From the NCBI RefSeq assembly GCF_025457425.1, contig NZ_JAMXIA010000001.1:496001-560000 (forward strand): a stretch of DNA of 64,000 bases, given 5' to 3'. Positions 1 through 7,428 of this stretch are shown here, piece after piece; the stretch's first letter is position 1, and each line of letters begins with the position of its first letter. Under the pieces are notes generated by a model. It was not told the origin of the DNA and searched no databases. It worked only from the letters and a program-made list of their open reading frames with translations. Origin of the DNA: Chryseobacterium foetidum. Lineage in GTDB: Bacteria; Bacteroidota; Bacteroidia; Flavobacteriales; Weeksellaceae. Made by a program: the position numbers and the translations under genes.

Positions 1-35
1 CAAGGTTTTATTGGAACACCCTTGGATTAACAGAT

Positions 36-70
36 AAAAAAATCTCTTTTAAAACAAATTTAAAAGAGAT
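36..70 (-). terminator. Terminator of the yfiT-ytxJ-crp operon
   Basis: A perfect 12-bp stem (42-53 with 59-70, 5-nt loop) is followed on the minus strand by seven T. It lies 50 bp after the Crp/Fnr stop codon, so it should end the four-gene minus-strand operon. Confidence 0.8.
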
Positions 71-119
71 GATTATTTTCAACCTTACAGTAAAAATTCG
101 GAACAGAAGTTCAAAACCA

Positions 120-710
120 TCAATCCGTAATGAAATTCTTCCTTGCCAGTTCTTTTCTCACACGGCTCAAACTTTCCGGAGTAATCCCAAGATACGATGC
201 AATCATCCATTGCGGAACTCGCATCATCAAATCCGGATACATTTTTGTGAACTTCATGTAACGTTCTTCAGCGGTTTCGCCCAGTAAAGAATTGATTCTG
301 TCCTGAAGACTTTTTACATGTTTCTGTATAATCAAATCATTCTTTTCGATGCTGTTGGGGAATTCTTCCAACAGTTTGCTGAAGAAATCGGGATTTAAAA
401 ATAATATTTCAGAATCTTCAACAGCTTCTATAAAATATTTTGATTTTTCATTAAAATAAAGACTGCTTCTATCGCCCATCAGCCAGTTTTCAGGGGCAAA
501 CTGTATGATGTGCTCTTTACCGTTTTTGTCGATGGAATACATTCTCAGCAGACCTTTTTCCACAAAAAAAGTGTTGCGGCAAATCTCTCCCTGCTGTAAA
601 AGAAACTCGTGCTTACTCACTTTTCTTGATTCGTACTGGATGCTGCAAAGATTTAATTTCTCCGCAGGAACTTCAAATACATTGGCTAAATAGTTTTGGA
701 TATTGCTCAT
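120..710 (-). CDS. Crp/Fnr family transcriptional regulator
   Basis: Cytoplasmic regulator of 196 aa. Residues about 22-115 form the cyclic-nucleotide-binding-type beta barrel (the LLQQGE and FFVEKGLLRMY stretch is typical), followed by a dimer helix and a short C-terminal helix-turn-helix (VPQWMIASYLGITPESLSRV, about 165-184). No N-terminal cysteine cluster of the Fnr type is visible, so an iron-sulfur oxygen sensor is unlikely. The start overlaps the stop of the bacilliredoxin gene by 4 bp (ATGA), making it the last gene of a tightly packed operon. In Bacteroidetes such proteins often lack known effectors; the operon suggests a redox or electrophile role, which is inference. Confidence 0.9.
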   Translation of the reverse strand: MSNIQNYLANVFEVPAEKLNLCSIQYESRKVSKHEFLLQQGEICRNTFFVEKGLLRMYSIDKNGKEHIIQFAPENWLMGDRSSLYFNEKSKYFIEAVEDSEILFLNPDFFSKLLEEFPNSIEKNDLIIQKHVKSLQDRINSLLGETAEERYMKFTKMYPDLMMRVPQWMIASYLGITPESLSRVRKELARKNFITD

Positions 711-1093
711 TCTGTAATTTGGCTTAAAGAAATGTCCTGATGTGATGCTGAATTTTTTACTTTCCCATTCTCAAATACTAGAAGCTGCGGGCTTTCATGC
801 CTAACTCCGAAATCTTCGGCAATTTTATTTGAAACGGCACGGTAGGCAATAAGGTCTAAAAAATAGAATTCTGCATTGTTATTTTCGTTGTCACGAAGTT
901 CTGATTCAAAATTTTTCAATACAGTTTTGCTGATGAAACATCTTGTGGAATGCTTAAAAATGGCCACTGTTTTATTTTCAGAAGCTTCGATTGCTTTTTT
1001 CAGGTCGCTTTCGCTCTCAATTAATTTCCACAGCGGTAAACTGCTGTCATTTTCCTCTTTTTTATCGCCAAATATTTTACCGAATAAACTCAT
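707..1093 (-). CDS. ytxJ: YtxJ-type monothiol bacilliredoxin-like protein
   Basis: 128-aa thioredoxin-fold protein matching the bacillithiol-system YtxJ family. The single active cysteine is in HSTRCFIS (Cys52), the position of the monothiol site of the family; a cis-Pro-like loop (RHESPQLLVFENGK) follows near residue 100. Such proteins are thought to reduce bacillithiol-mixed disulfides on proteins. It overlaps both neighbours by 4 bp and sits between a DUF1569 protein and a Crp/Fnr regulator. The short N-terminal segment (LFGKIFGDKK) is lysine rich and probably flexible. Confidence 0.85.
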   Translation of the reverse strand: MSLFGKIFGDKKEENDSSLPLWKLIESESDLKKAIEASENKTVAIFKHSTRCFISKTVLKNFESELRDNENNNAEFYFLDLIAYRAVSNKIAEDFGVRHESPQLLVFENGKVKNSASHQDISLSQITE

Positions 1094-1551
1094 ACGCTAA
1101 ATTGTTTTAAATGATGATTAAGATGTTTGTACTCCATAAATCCCCAGTTTTCATCCGTCATTTCTCCAAATAACCGGTGTTCACACAGAAATTTATTGTG
1201 CTTTCTGAATTCTGCATACTCATCAAGGGTTTTCAAAAGCTCTTTTTTAGATGCATCAAAATCACAGTCAAAATTAATGATTAGTTTTTTAAAAGTAGGC
1301 ATATTTGGCGGAATTCCGTTGTTGAAGGTTTTCATTTCGTACTTCGTAAGAATTCCCACCCAGCGGAAGAGGAAAAATGTTTTTGGCAGCACTGTTTTTT
1401 TCATTGGAACTTTCAGAACCTGACTGCAGTGTTTAAGCATCTGGGCAACGGTCATTCTACCCCATTTCCTTTCTGCATCAGGTTTTAAATTTGATATTCT
1501 CTGTTTTATTTCAAGAAAATCGGCTGGAGTGTGCAAACTTTTTCTTACCAA
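1090..1551 (-). CDS. DUF1569 family protein (DinB-like fold)
   Basis: 153-aa protein of the DUF1569 family, thought to share the four-helix DinB/YfiT fold. Histidines placed like metal ligands are visible: His41 in MLKHCSQ and a C-terminal group in YKHLNHHLKQF (His143, 146, 147). This would suit a metal-dependent thiol transferase, but no reaction is established. It overlaps the upstream YfiT-like gene by 7 bp and the downstream ytxJ by 4 bp, so all three are probably translated together. Function beyond the family name is inference from the operon. Confidence 0.8.
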   Translation of the reverse strand: MVRKSLHTPADFLEIKQRISNLKPDAERKWGRMTVAQMLKHCSQVLKVPMKKTVLPKTFFLFRWVGILTKYEMKTFNNGIPPNMPTFKKLIINFDCDFDASKKELLKTLDEYAEFRKHNKFLCEHRLFGEMTDENWGFMEYKHLNHHLKQFSV

Positions 1552-2081
1552 CCCTGTTTGTTTTTCAGATTTTCAATATGTGCGAAATGATGGTTGCAAT
1601 GCCAGACGTAATGGGCAAGGCAAATTCTTAAATTATAATCTTTAATCTGCTCAGGATGATGAAAAGTGCGCTCAAAATGCCTGTTGGTAAGCGATTTCAG
1701 CAAGTGATACCAACGCTGATGAATTCCTTTCAACATTCTCATAGCAGGTTTGATGCTGATGGATGTGCTGTCCTGCAGCTCCGCCCATCTGGCCTCCTGA
1801 TAAGGTTTGATTACCGGATTATCTTCGGTAAGAGCCAGTTTAAATCTGATGAAACTGTTGGCATGGCTGTCAGCAAGATGATTAACAAGCTGTCTCACCG
1901 TCCAGCCTTTTTCGCGGTAAGGCATATCGAGTTGTTCATCTGTGAAATTTTCGATCAGATCTTTTAATTTTGCAGGAAAATTTTTGATTGTTTTGATGTA
2001 CTCATCCAGTTGTGTGTCCGAAATTTCTTCGGGCTCATCAAACTGTCCGATTGGGAATCTTTTTGGTTCAGGGTTGCTCAT
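1545..2081 (-). CDS. YfiT/BstA-type DinB-fold (bacillithiol) transferase
   Basis: 178-aa DinB-superfamily protein close to Bacillus YfiT/BstA, a zinc or nickel enzyme linked to bacillithiol S-transfer. The three expected ligands are present: His68 in VNHLADSH, and His161 and His165 in VWHCNHHFAHI. The N-terminal RFPIGQFDEP stretch and the PYREKGWTVRQLV motif are family hallmarks. It is the first gene of the operon continuing into DUF1569, ytxJ and a Crp-type regulator. Start chosen at the ATG in front of SNPEPKRFP. It could act on other low-molecular-weight thiols, but the ytxJ neighbour favours bacillithiol. Confidence 0.85.
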   Translation of the reverse strand: MSNPEPKRFPIGQFDEPEEISDTQLDEYIKTIKNFPAKLKDLIENFTDEQLDMPYREKGWTVRQLVNHLADSHANSFIRFKLALTEDNPVIKPYQEARWAELQDSTSISIKPAMRMLKGIHQRWYHLLKSLTNRHFERTFHHPEQIKDYNLRICLAHYVWHCNHHFAHIENLKNKQGW

Positions 2082-2227
2082 GTGTACAGTAAATTTAGTT
2101 TTTAATTTGAATTTTAATATTGTGCTGTCATTTTTTAAGATAAAATATTATATAAGATCCGGTTTGAATGTGGCTTGAATAATACCATTCCCATGAAAGT
2201 ACAGTTTTAAATAATGGTGAAGTGTCT

Positions 2228-2257
2228 ATTTGTCCGATAAATAAAATTTGGACAAAT
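2228..2257. promoter_or_regulatory. Inverted repeat in divergent intergenic region, possible operator
   Basis: ATTTGTCC (2228-2235) and GGACAAAT (2250-2257) form a perfect 8-bp inverted repeat with a 14-nt spacer, in the 285-bp gap between the divergent yfiT operon and the nicotinamidase gene. It has no T-run for a terminator, so a protein-binding site is the better reading. The spacing is wider than a Crp-type site. Confidence 0.3.
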
Positions 2258-2366
2258 ATTTGAGTTTAGTCTGCTGTAAATTTATCGAAAATAAGAAGAG
2301 TTTTAAAGTGAATTTTACAGTATTTTTAAAGTAAAATTATAAGGCTCTCAGTTAAAAAAAATATAT

Positions 2367-2972
2367 ATGAAAAAAGCTTTGATTGTAGTAGATGTACAGA
2401 ATGATTTCTGCGAAGGTGGCTCACTTGCGGTTCCTAATGCCAAGGAGATTATCCCTTACATCAATCTTTTAATGGAAGAAAATCAGTACGACCAGATTGT
2501 GTTTACTCAGGATTTTCATCCGGCAAATCATAAAAGTTTTGCGTCCAACAACAACAGAAAGGTGGGTGAAAGCATTATTCTGAACAGTGTTCCGCAGTTC
2601 ATGTGGCCTGATCACTGTGTGCAGGGAACAAAAGGTGCAGAGTTTCATCCTGATTTAAAAATAGAAAAAGCTACTCACACCGTTCAAAAGGGAACAAATT
2701 CTGAAATTGACAGCTACAGCGGTTTTCAGGACAATAATCATTTTATGAAGACAGGCCTTGATGATTTTTTAAAATATCACGACATTAAACTGGTTGAAAT
2801 TGTAGGTCTTGCTTTAGATTACTGTGTGAAATTTACAGCTATGGATGCTGTTGCCAACGGATATGTTACCTGCGTCCACTTCAACGGAACCCGTGCTGTA
2901 AACGTAAGACCTGACAACGGCAAAGATGCGATTTTTGAATTGCTTCAGAAAGGGGTTACGGTTTTGGGGTGA
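2367..2972 (+). CDS. pncA: Nicotinamidase (bifunctional nicotinamidase/pyrazinamidase)
   Basis: 201-aa isochorismatase-fold amidase that hydrolyses nicotinamide to nicotinate and ammonia in NAD salvage. Catalytic triad residues can be placed: Asp9 (VVDVQNDF), Lys108 (TVQKGTN) and Cys153 (LALDYCVKF). Metal ligands are Asp49 and His51 in TQDFHPANH, plus His83 in WPDHCVQGT. Length and motifs match the E. coli type enzyme. Start ATG follows an A-rich stretch. It is a single-gene unit, transcribed away from the bacillithiol-type operon. Confidence 0.95.
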   Translation: MKKALIVVDVQNDFCEGGSLAVPNAKEIIPYINLLMEENQYDQIVFTQDFHPANHKSFASNNNRKVGESIILNSVPQFMWPDHCVQGTKGAEFHPDLKIEKATHTVQKGTNSEIDSYSGFQDNNHFMKTGLDDFLKYHDIKLVEIVGLALDYCVKFTAMDAVANGYVTCVHFNGTRAVNVRPDNGKDAIFELLQKGVTVLG

Positions 2973-2979
2973 TTTTAGG

Positions 2980-3116
2980 TTTGAGGTTCGGGGTTCGGGA
3001 TTCGGGTGTTCGACTTCGCTCGGACTGACATTTTTTAATTTGAGATTTGAGGTTCGGGATTCGGTTTTGGTTTCGGGTGTTCGACTTCGCTTAGACAGAC
3101 ATTTGTTGATTTGAGG
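2980..3116. repeat. Imperfect direct repeat, GAGGTTCGGGATTCGGG family
   Basis: Two imperfect copies of a roughly 65-nt unit follow the pncA stop. Each has GAGGTTCGGG-type runs, then GGGTGTTCGACTTCGCT, then GAC.GACATTT, then TTGAGATTTGAGG-like sequence. The tail is the same AT-rich TTTGAGATT type found in other gaps of this window. Confidence 0.6.
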
Positions 3117-3146
3117 TTTGAGATTTTAGATTTGGGGTAAAAACTT

Positions 3147-3278
3147 ATGGATTTTTGTTATCATGTTGTTTGCAGAAGAATCGTCACTAGCCCTGATTGT
3201 AGCGGTTACCCCGCAACAGGCGAAGGCAAAAGCGGTGGCGTGAGGAGTATGAGCGGAAAGCAGGTTCCCGGCTCCTGA
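3147..3278 (+). other. GC-rich structured intergenic element with a 43-codon open frame
   Basis: This block is far more GC-rich than its surroundings. AGCC (3189-3192) and CCTG (3192-3195) can pair with GGCT (3270-3273) and CAGG (3261-3264), closing the element, and AGCGG occurs near both ends. A frame from ATG 3147 to TGA 3278 is open (43 codons, SPDCSGYPATGEGKSGG in the middle). I recall similar elements with AGCCC...AGCGG...GGCTCCT ends in other Flavobacteriia genomes but know of no assigned function. An RNA or repeat element seems likelier than a protein. Confidence 0.45.
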
Positions 3279-3326
3279 AAATTAAAAATATAGAAAGCAA
3301 TTATTCCGTTTCACATGAAAGAACAT

Positions 3327-3351
3327 AAAAAAATCTCCATGATGGAGATTT
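3327..3351 (-). terminator. Terminator after the sugar dehydrogenase gene
   Basis: AAATCTCCAT (3331-3340) pairs perfectly with ATGGAGATTT (3342-3351), 7 bp after the minus-strand stop codon. A-runs and T-runs on both sides would allow termination in both directions. Confidence 0.75.
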
Positions 3352-3357
3352 TTCTAT

Positions 3358-4593
3358 TTACTGTTTAGATATTTTGTAGAGTCTTCCGCCGTCTGTGACC
3401 GCATATAAAGAGCCGTCGATTCCCTGTGTAATGTCTCTGAAACGCTGGTCTTCTGTTGCCAGAAGTCTTTCTTCGCCGTACACTTTGTTATCTTTCACAA
3501 CAAGTCTTACGATGTGTTTTCCGGATAAGGCTGCTATGAACAGATTGTTTTGCCACTCAGGAATGTTGTTGCCTTTATAGAACGTCATTCCGCTTGGTGA
3601 AATTACAGGATCCCAGTAATAAACAGGTTGCTGCATACCTGCCTGCTGCTGAATTCCTGAACCTATTGTTGCGCCGTCGTATTCAATTCCATAAGTGATG
3701 GTTGGCCATCCGTAATTGGCTCCTGCGGTAACTTTATTGATTTCATCGCCGCCTCTTGGGCCATGTTCGCTTTGCCAAAGTTCACCTGTTGTCGGATGAA
3801 TTGCCATTCCCTGAGGATTTCTGTGGCCAATGCTGTACAATTCTGGTAGAGAACCGCTGCCTGCGAAAGTTGGATTTCCGGCTGCCGGCTGACCGTCTTT
3901 TGTAATTCTGACAATTTTTCCTAAGGCCGCACTCACCGACTGTGCCAAAGGTCTTGTGGTCATATCCGAACGCTCGCCGGTACTTACCAAAAGATTTCCT
4001 GTGGAATCGAATAAGATTCTTCCGCCGTAATGCAGATTTCCGACAGAACCTGACGGACTGGCTCTGTAAATTACCGTTGCGTTTTCGATTGCTGTTTCGC
4101 TGGTTGAGAGTTTTCCTTTGGCTACAGCGGTTACGGTTCCTCCTGTTACATTTTCAGAAAACACCCAGTAAATCATTCTGTTGGTCCCAAACTGAGGATC
4201 CAAACACAATCCCAAAAGCCCACCCTGACCATTTGAATTTACTGATGGTATCCCTGTAATTGCTGCTCCAACAGTTCCCGATGGTGAGACAATTCTCATA
4301 GATCCTGTTTTCTGTGTAATCAAAAGTCTGCCGTCTGACATTGGCGTGATACCCCATGGTGAGGTGAGAGATGAAGTTAATACTTCAGTTTTAATGGGAG
4401 TAACTGTTTTTACTCCACTGGCACGGGTTTGTCCTGTGAAAGCAGGTGCGTAACTTGTGTTAGCAGGAAGTGTTTCTACTGGTGCATAAAGCGCTTCATC
4501 CTGTGGCGAAGGCAGGTTTTCTTCCATTTCTGATGTACAGCTGAAGGTAAAAAATGCAGCTGCCACCCAAAGATGACTCTTCTGTAGTTTCAT
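3358..4593 (-). CDS. PQQ-dependent sugar dehydrogenase-like lipoprotein
   Basis: 411-aa beta-propeller protein of the glucose/sorbosone dehydrogenase family. Residues 1-19 are a lipoprotein signal (FFTFSC, Cys19), so it should sit on the cell envelope. The propeller starts near residue 75 (LTSPWGITPMSDGRLLITQ). Conserved propeller motifs include IGHRNPQGMAIHP, containing the histidine aligned with the catalytic base of soluble PQQ glucose dehydrogenase, and WQSEHGPRGGDEIN. The family oxidises aldose sugars, passing electrons to PQQ; the substrate here is unknown. It is a single-gene unit with its own terminator. Confidence 0.85.
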   Translation of the reverse strand: MKLQKSHLWVAAAFFTFSCTSEMEENLPSPQDEALYAPVETLPANTSYAPAFTGQTRASGVKTVTPIKTEVLTSSLTSPWGITPMSDGRLLITQKTGSMRIVSPSGTVGAAITGIPSVNSNGQGGLLGLCLDPQFGTNRMIYWVFSENVTGGTVTAVAKGKLSTSETAIENATVIYRASPSGSVGNLHYGGRILFDSTGNLLVSTGERSDMTTRPLAQSVSAALGKIVRITKDGQPAAGNPTFAGSGSLPELYSIGHRNPQGMAIHPTTGELWQSEHGPRGGDEINKVTAGANYGWPTITYGIEYDGATIGSGIQQQAGMQQPVYYWDPVISPSGMTFYKGNNIPEWQNNLFIAALSGKHIVRLVVKDNKVYGEERLLATEDQRFRDITQGIDGSLYAVTDGGRLYKISKQ

Positions 4594-4670
4594 AAATATT
4601 CTTTTGTGTGTTGGTAAAATATTCCATCAGAGTAACAAAATCTAAGCCAGCACTGATGAACACTGATAAT

Positions 4671-4701
4671 TTAAAAGCCTGAAATTTCAAATTTCAGGCT
4701 T
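4671..4701 (-). terminator. Terminator after the GLPGLI gene
   Basis: AAGCCTGAAATTT (4675-4687) and its reverse complement (4689-4701) form a 13-bp stem directly after the minus-strand stop at 4706, followed by TTTT on that strand. Confidence 0.75.
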
Positions 4702-4705
4702 ATGT

Positions 4706-5572
4706 TTATTTAAGTAAATCTAATTCAAGAAGATTATTGTTCTTTTTATTGGCTTCAATCTGTTTTTTCTCGCGGTCCTTCATCATTTTATTCATATCAA
4801 CGGGATTTCCGGATGCATCTTTCATGCTAAACTTCATTCCTGAGTTCATCATATTTCTTGCTGCCTTGTTAGGATCTGCCCTGTAGTCTAAATAGGCTTT
4901 TTTAAATTTTTTGTGATCCAATATAATCAATGCACTGTATCTCTCTTTATCTTTAAAACTTTTAAATGCGGCATTTTCATCCATTTTCTGCACTCCTTTC
5001 AATTCGTAAGAATGAGATTTACTTTGATCTTCAATCTTAACAATCAGTCCCGGCAAACCATGAAATTTGTAAGGACCATCCTGTATAGGAATTTCAGTAG
5101 TAAACCATGCAGTCCAGTTTCTGCCAGCGTAAGTGCAGGTTGCTTTTTGGGTCATAAACGTTCCGATTTTTTCTTTGTCGGGAGAGATTTTCCAATCCTG
5201 TTTTCTGATATCATTAACCAAGTACTCTTCTCCCCCTAATTTAATGAAGTAATCTACCTTGTACTCCGGATAACTTTTTTCTACCTGATGCCTTACCTTT
5301 CCACTTCTGACTGTACCCTTTAAATTAATATGATTTGTACCGGAACTCACTTGCTTAAGTATTTCAGCATTCATCGCAGAGTCAGATTCTGCTGTTGCTT
5401 TACTGTAAAACTGCGAGCCTTTGGAAAAGACATTCAGAAGCATTATTTCTGTTTCTACTTTATCTTTTTCCAGTGAATCTGCTACAAATTTATATTCATA
5501 AGAAAAACGCTGATTTTGGGCGTAACTGAAAATGCTTAAAAACGAAAGGGTCGCAATAATTATTTTTTTCAT
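4706..5572 (-). CDS. GLPGLI family secreted protein
   Basis: 288-aa protein with a Sec signal peptide (MKKIIIATLSFLSIFSYAQ, cleavage after AQ). The family signature GLPGLIVKI is at about 172-180, after GPYKFH. GLPGLI proteins are a Bacteroidetes family of unknown function, often found in multiple copies and sometimes next to TonB-dependent transport or peptidase genes; no such partner is adjacent here. The C-terminal third (about 210-280) is charged and Lys/Asn rich. Single-gene unit with a terminator just after the stop. Confidence 0.9.
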   Translation of the reverse strand: MKKIIIATLSFLSIFSYAQNQRFSYEYKFVADSLEKDKVETEIMLLNVFSKGSQFYSKATAESDSAMNAEILKQVSSGTNHINLKGTVRSGKVRHQVEKSYPEYKVDYFIKLGGEEYLVNDIRKQDWKISPDKEKIGTFMTQKATCTYAGRNWTAWFTTEIPIQDGPYKFHGLPGLIVKIEDQSKSHSYELKGVQKMDENAAFKSFKDKERYSALIILDHKKFKKAYLDYRADPNKAARNMMNSGMKFSMKDASGNPVDMNKMMKDREKKQIEANKKNNNLLELDLLK

Positions 5573-5670
5573 TAATATTTTTTCACTAAAATAGGATATT
5601 ATTTTTTTTCTGCAAAAATAAATTTGATTTTTAAAATTAAAATTGAACTATTGACAATCTTACTTAAAAC

Positions 5671-5699
5671 AAAAAAACCTCTCAAAAAATGAGAGGTTT
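5671..5699 (-). terminator. Terminator after pdhC
   Basis: AAACCTCTCA (5675-5684) pairs with TGAGAGGTTT (5690-5699); the minus strand continues into seven T. It lies 24 bp after the pdhC stop codon. Confidence 0.85.
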
Positions 5700-5722
5700 G
5701 TATTCCTAAATCTAAAAAGCTG

Positions 5723-7348
5723 TTATACCAATAAAGATAACGGACTTTCCAAATAAGTTCTTAAAGTCTGTAAGAATTGAGCTCCGGTAGCACCGTCCAC
5801 TACTCTGTGATCACATGCCAATGAAAGCTTCATCGTATTTCCTACTACAATCTGACCGTTTTTAACGATAGGTTTTTCAATAATTGCACCTACAGAAAGA
5901 ATTGCAGAGTTTGGTTGGTTGATGATACTTGTGAAAGTTTCAATACCAAACATTCCAAGGTTTGAAATTGAGAAAGTAGAACCTTCCATTTCGTTTGCCT
6001 TAAGACCTTTGCTCTTCGCTCTTCCAGCCATATCTTTAACACCTGCAGAAATCTGAGTGTAAGACATCTGATCTGTATTCTTCAGTACCGGAACTACCAA
6101 TCCATCCGGAATTGCTACTGCTACTCCGATGTTGATATTTCCTCTGTGGATTACTTTGTCTCCTGCCCAGCTTGAATTTACCTGAGGATGTTTTCTTAAG
6201 GCAATTGCTGTAGCCTTAATAATCATATCGTTGAAAGAAATTTTCGTATCGGGAAGTGCGTTGATTTCTTTTCTTGCCTCAATCGCCTTATCCATATTGA
6301 TCTCCACCATCAGATAATAGTGAGGAGCAGTAAATTTACTTTCAGAAAGACGTTTTGCGATAATATTTCTTACCTGAGAGTTTGGAGTTTCAGTATCTTC
6401 ACCCTGAACAAAACTTACGGCAACCTGTGCTGCTGCGCTTGGAGCAGATGTTGCAGCCGCAGTTTTTTCAGCAGGCTTATAGTTTTCAATATCTTTTTTA
6501 ACGATTCTTCCGTTTTCGCCTGAACCCTGAAGTGAATTGATATCCACCCCTTTATCCTGAGCCATTTTTTTAGCCAAAGGAGAAATTGCAACTCTGTCTG
6601 AAGCAGAAGCAGAAGCCTGTGCGGCCGGCTTTTCTTCAGTTTTTGTTTCAGATTTCTGTTCTGCTGGTTTGTCGGAAGATTTTTCTGATGATTTCTCAGC
6701 CGGTTTTGATGATCCTACAGCAGAAACATCAGTACCTTGAGGCCCGATGATCGCCAAAACAGTATCAACAGGAGCTGCACCACCTTCTTCTACACCTTGC
6801 TTTAATAAAACGCCGTTGAATTCAGATTCAAAATCCTGAACTGCTTTATCTGTTTCGATTTCAGCAAGAAGATCTCCTTCTTTTACTGTATCGCCAACGT
6901 TTTTGTGCCATTTTGCTACTTTACCCTCTGTCATTGTATCAGAAAGTCTCGGCATTGTGATTACTTCCACACCGGCAGGAACTTCTGCTGAAGTCTGTTC
7001 TACGCTTGTAGTTTCATTTTCAGTTTTAGATTCTTCTTCAGATTTTTTCTCGTCAGAAGCACCTTCAGCTGCAGGAGCACTTCCTCCTGTTAATGAAGAA
7101 ATATCTTCACCTTCTTTACCGATAATGGCCAAAACAGAATCTACAGCTGCACCATTTCCTTCTTCTACACCTACAAATAAAAGTGTTCCTTCGATTTCAG
7201 ATTCAAAATCCTGTACTGCTTTGTCGGTTTCGATTTCGGCTAAGATATCTCCTTCCTTTACCTTATCGCCTACTTTCTTATGCCATTTTGCCACCTTACC
7301 TTCCGTCATTGTATCGGAAAGACGTGGCATTGTAATTACTTCTGCCAT
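5723..7348 (-). CDS. pdhC: Pyruvate dehydrogenase complex E2, dihydrolipoamide acetyltransferase
   Basis: 541-aa E2 subunit that moves acetyl groups from E1 to CoA. It has two lipoyl domains, about 2-78 and 128-205, each with ETDKA (lipoyl lysines Lys43 and Lys168). Alanine/glutamate/lysine-rich linkers follow each. The peripheral-subunit-binding domain is at about 253-292 (ISPLAKKMAQDKGVDINSLQ), and the catalytic domain spans about 325-541 with the active-site motif DHRVVDG (His514, Asp518). The two lipoyl domains are nearly identical in sequence, an internal duplication. It lies 80 bp after pdhA and before a terminator, so the two are probably one transcript. Confidence 0.97.
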   Translation of the reverse strand: MAEVITMPRLSDTMTEGKVAKWHKKVGDKVKEGDILAEIETDKAVQDFESEIEGTLLFVGVEEGNGAAVDSVLAIIGKEGEDISSLTGGSAPAAEGASDEKKSEEESKTENETTSVEQTSAEVPAGVEVITMPRLSDTMTEGKVAKWHKNVGDTVKEGDLLAEIETDKAVQDFESEFNGVLLKQGVEEGGAAPVDTVLAIIGPQGTDVSAVGSSKPAEKSSEKSSDKPAEQKSETKTEEKPAAQASASASDRVAISPLAKKMAQDKGVDINSLQGSGENGRIVKKDIENYKPAEKTAAATSAPSAAAQVAVSFVQGEDTETPNSQVRNIIAKRLSESKFTAPHYYLMVEINMDKAIEARKEINALPDTKISFNDMIIKATAIALRKHPQVNSSWAGDKVIHRGNINIGVAVAIPDGLVVPVLKNTDQMSYTQISAGVKDMAGRAKSKGLKANEMEGSTFSISNLGMFGIETFTSIINQPNSAILSVGAIIEKPIVKNGQIVVGNTMKLSLACDHRVVDGATGAQFLQTLRTYLESPLSLLV

Positions 7349-7358
7349 GATTTATATT

Positions 7359-7420
7359 GATTTGAATTTTGAGATTCGAGATTTGAGATTAGGGAAACTC
7401 AAATGTCAGATTTCAAATTA
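7359..7420. repeat. AT-rich TTTGAGATT-type intergenic repeat
   Basis: The pdhA-pdhC gap holds TTTGAGATTCGAGATTTGAGATT and, after it, the opposite-strand version (TCAGATTTCAAATTAAT). The same word family occurs near 3040-3135, 22060-22130 and 61239-61306. Confidence 0.45.
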
Positions 7421-7428
7421 ATTTAATT

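Noticed and set aside
1..35. Partial gene at the window edge
   Set aside because: No frame or conserved motif is readable before the first terminator; only a small CAAGG/CCTTG inverted repeat is visible.
2249..2263. Sigma-54-like TTGGACA-AATAT-TTGA before pncA
   Set aside because: The -24 half lacks GC at the key place, the start codon is about 100 bp further, and the bases belong to the inverted repeat at 2228-2257.
4636..4650. Minus-strand TGGCTT-AGATT-TTGT before the sugar dehydrogenase gene
   Set aside because: Spacing fits sigma-54 but the CAC of the -24 half is lost; too weak to claim.
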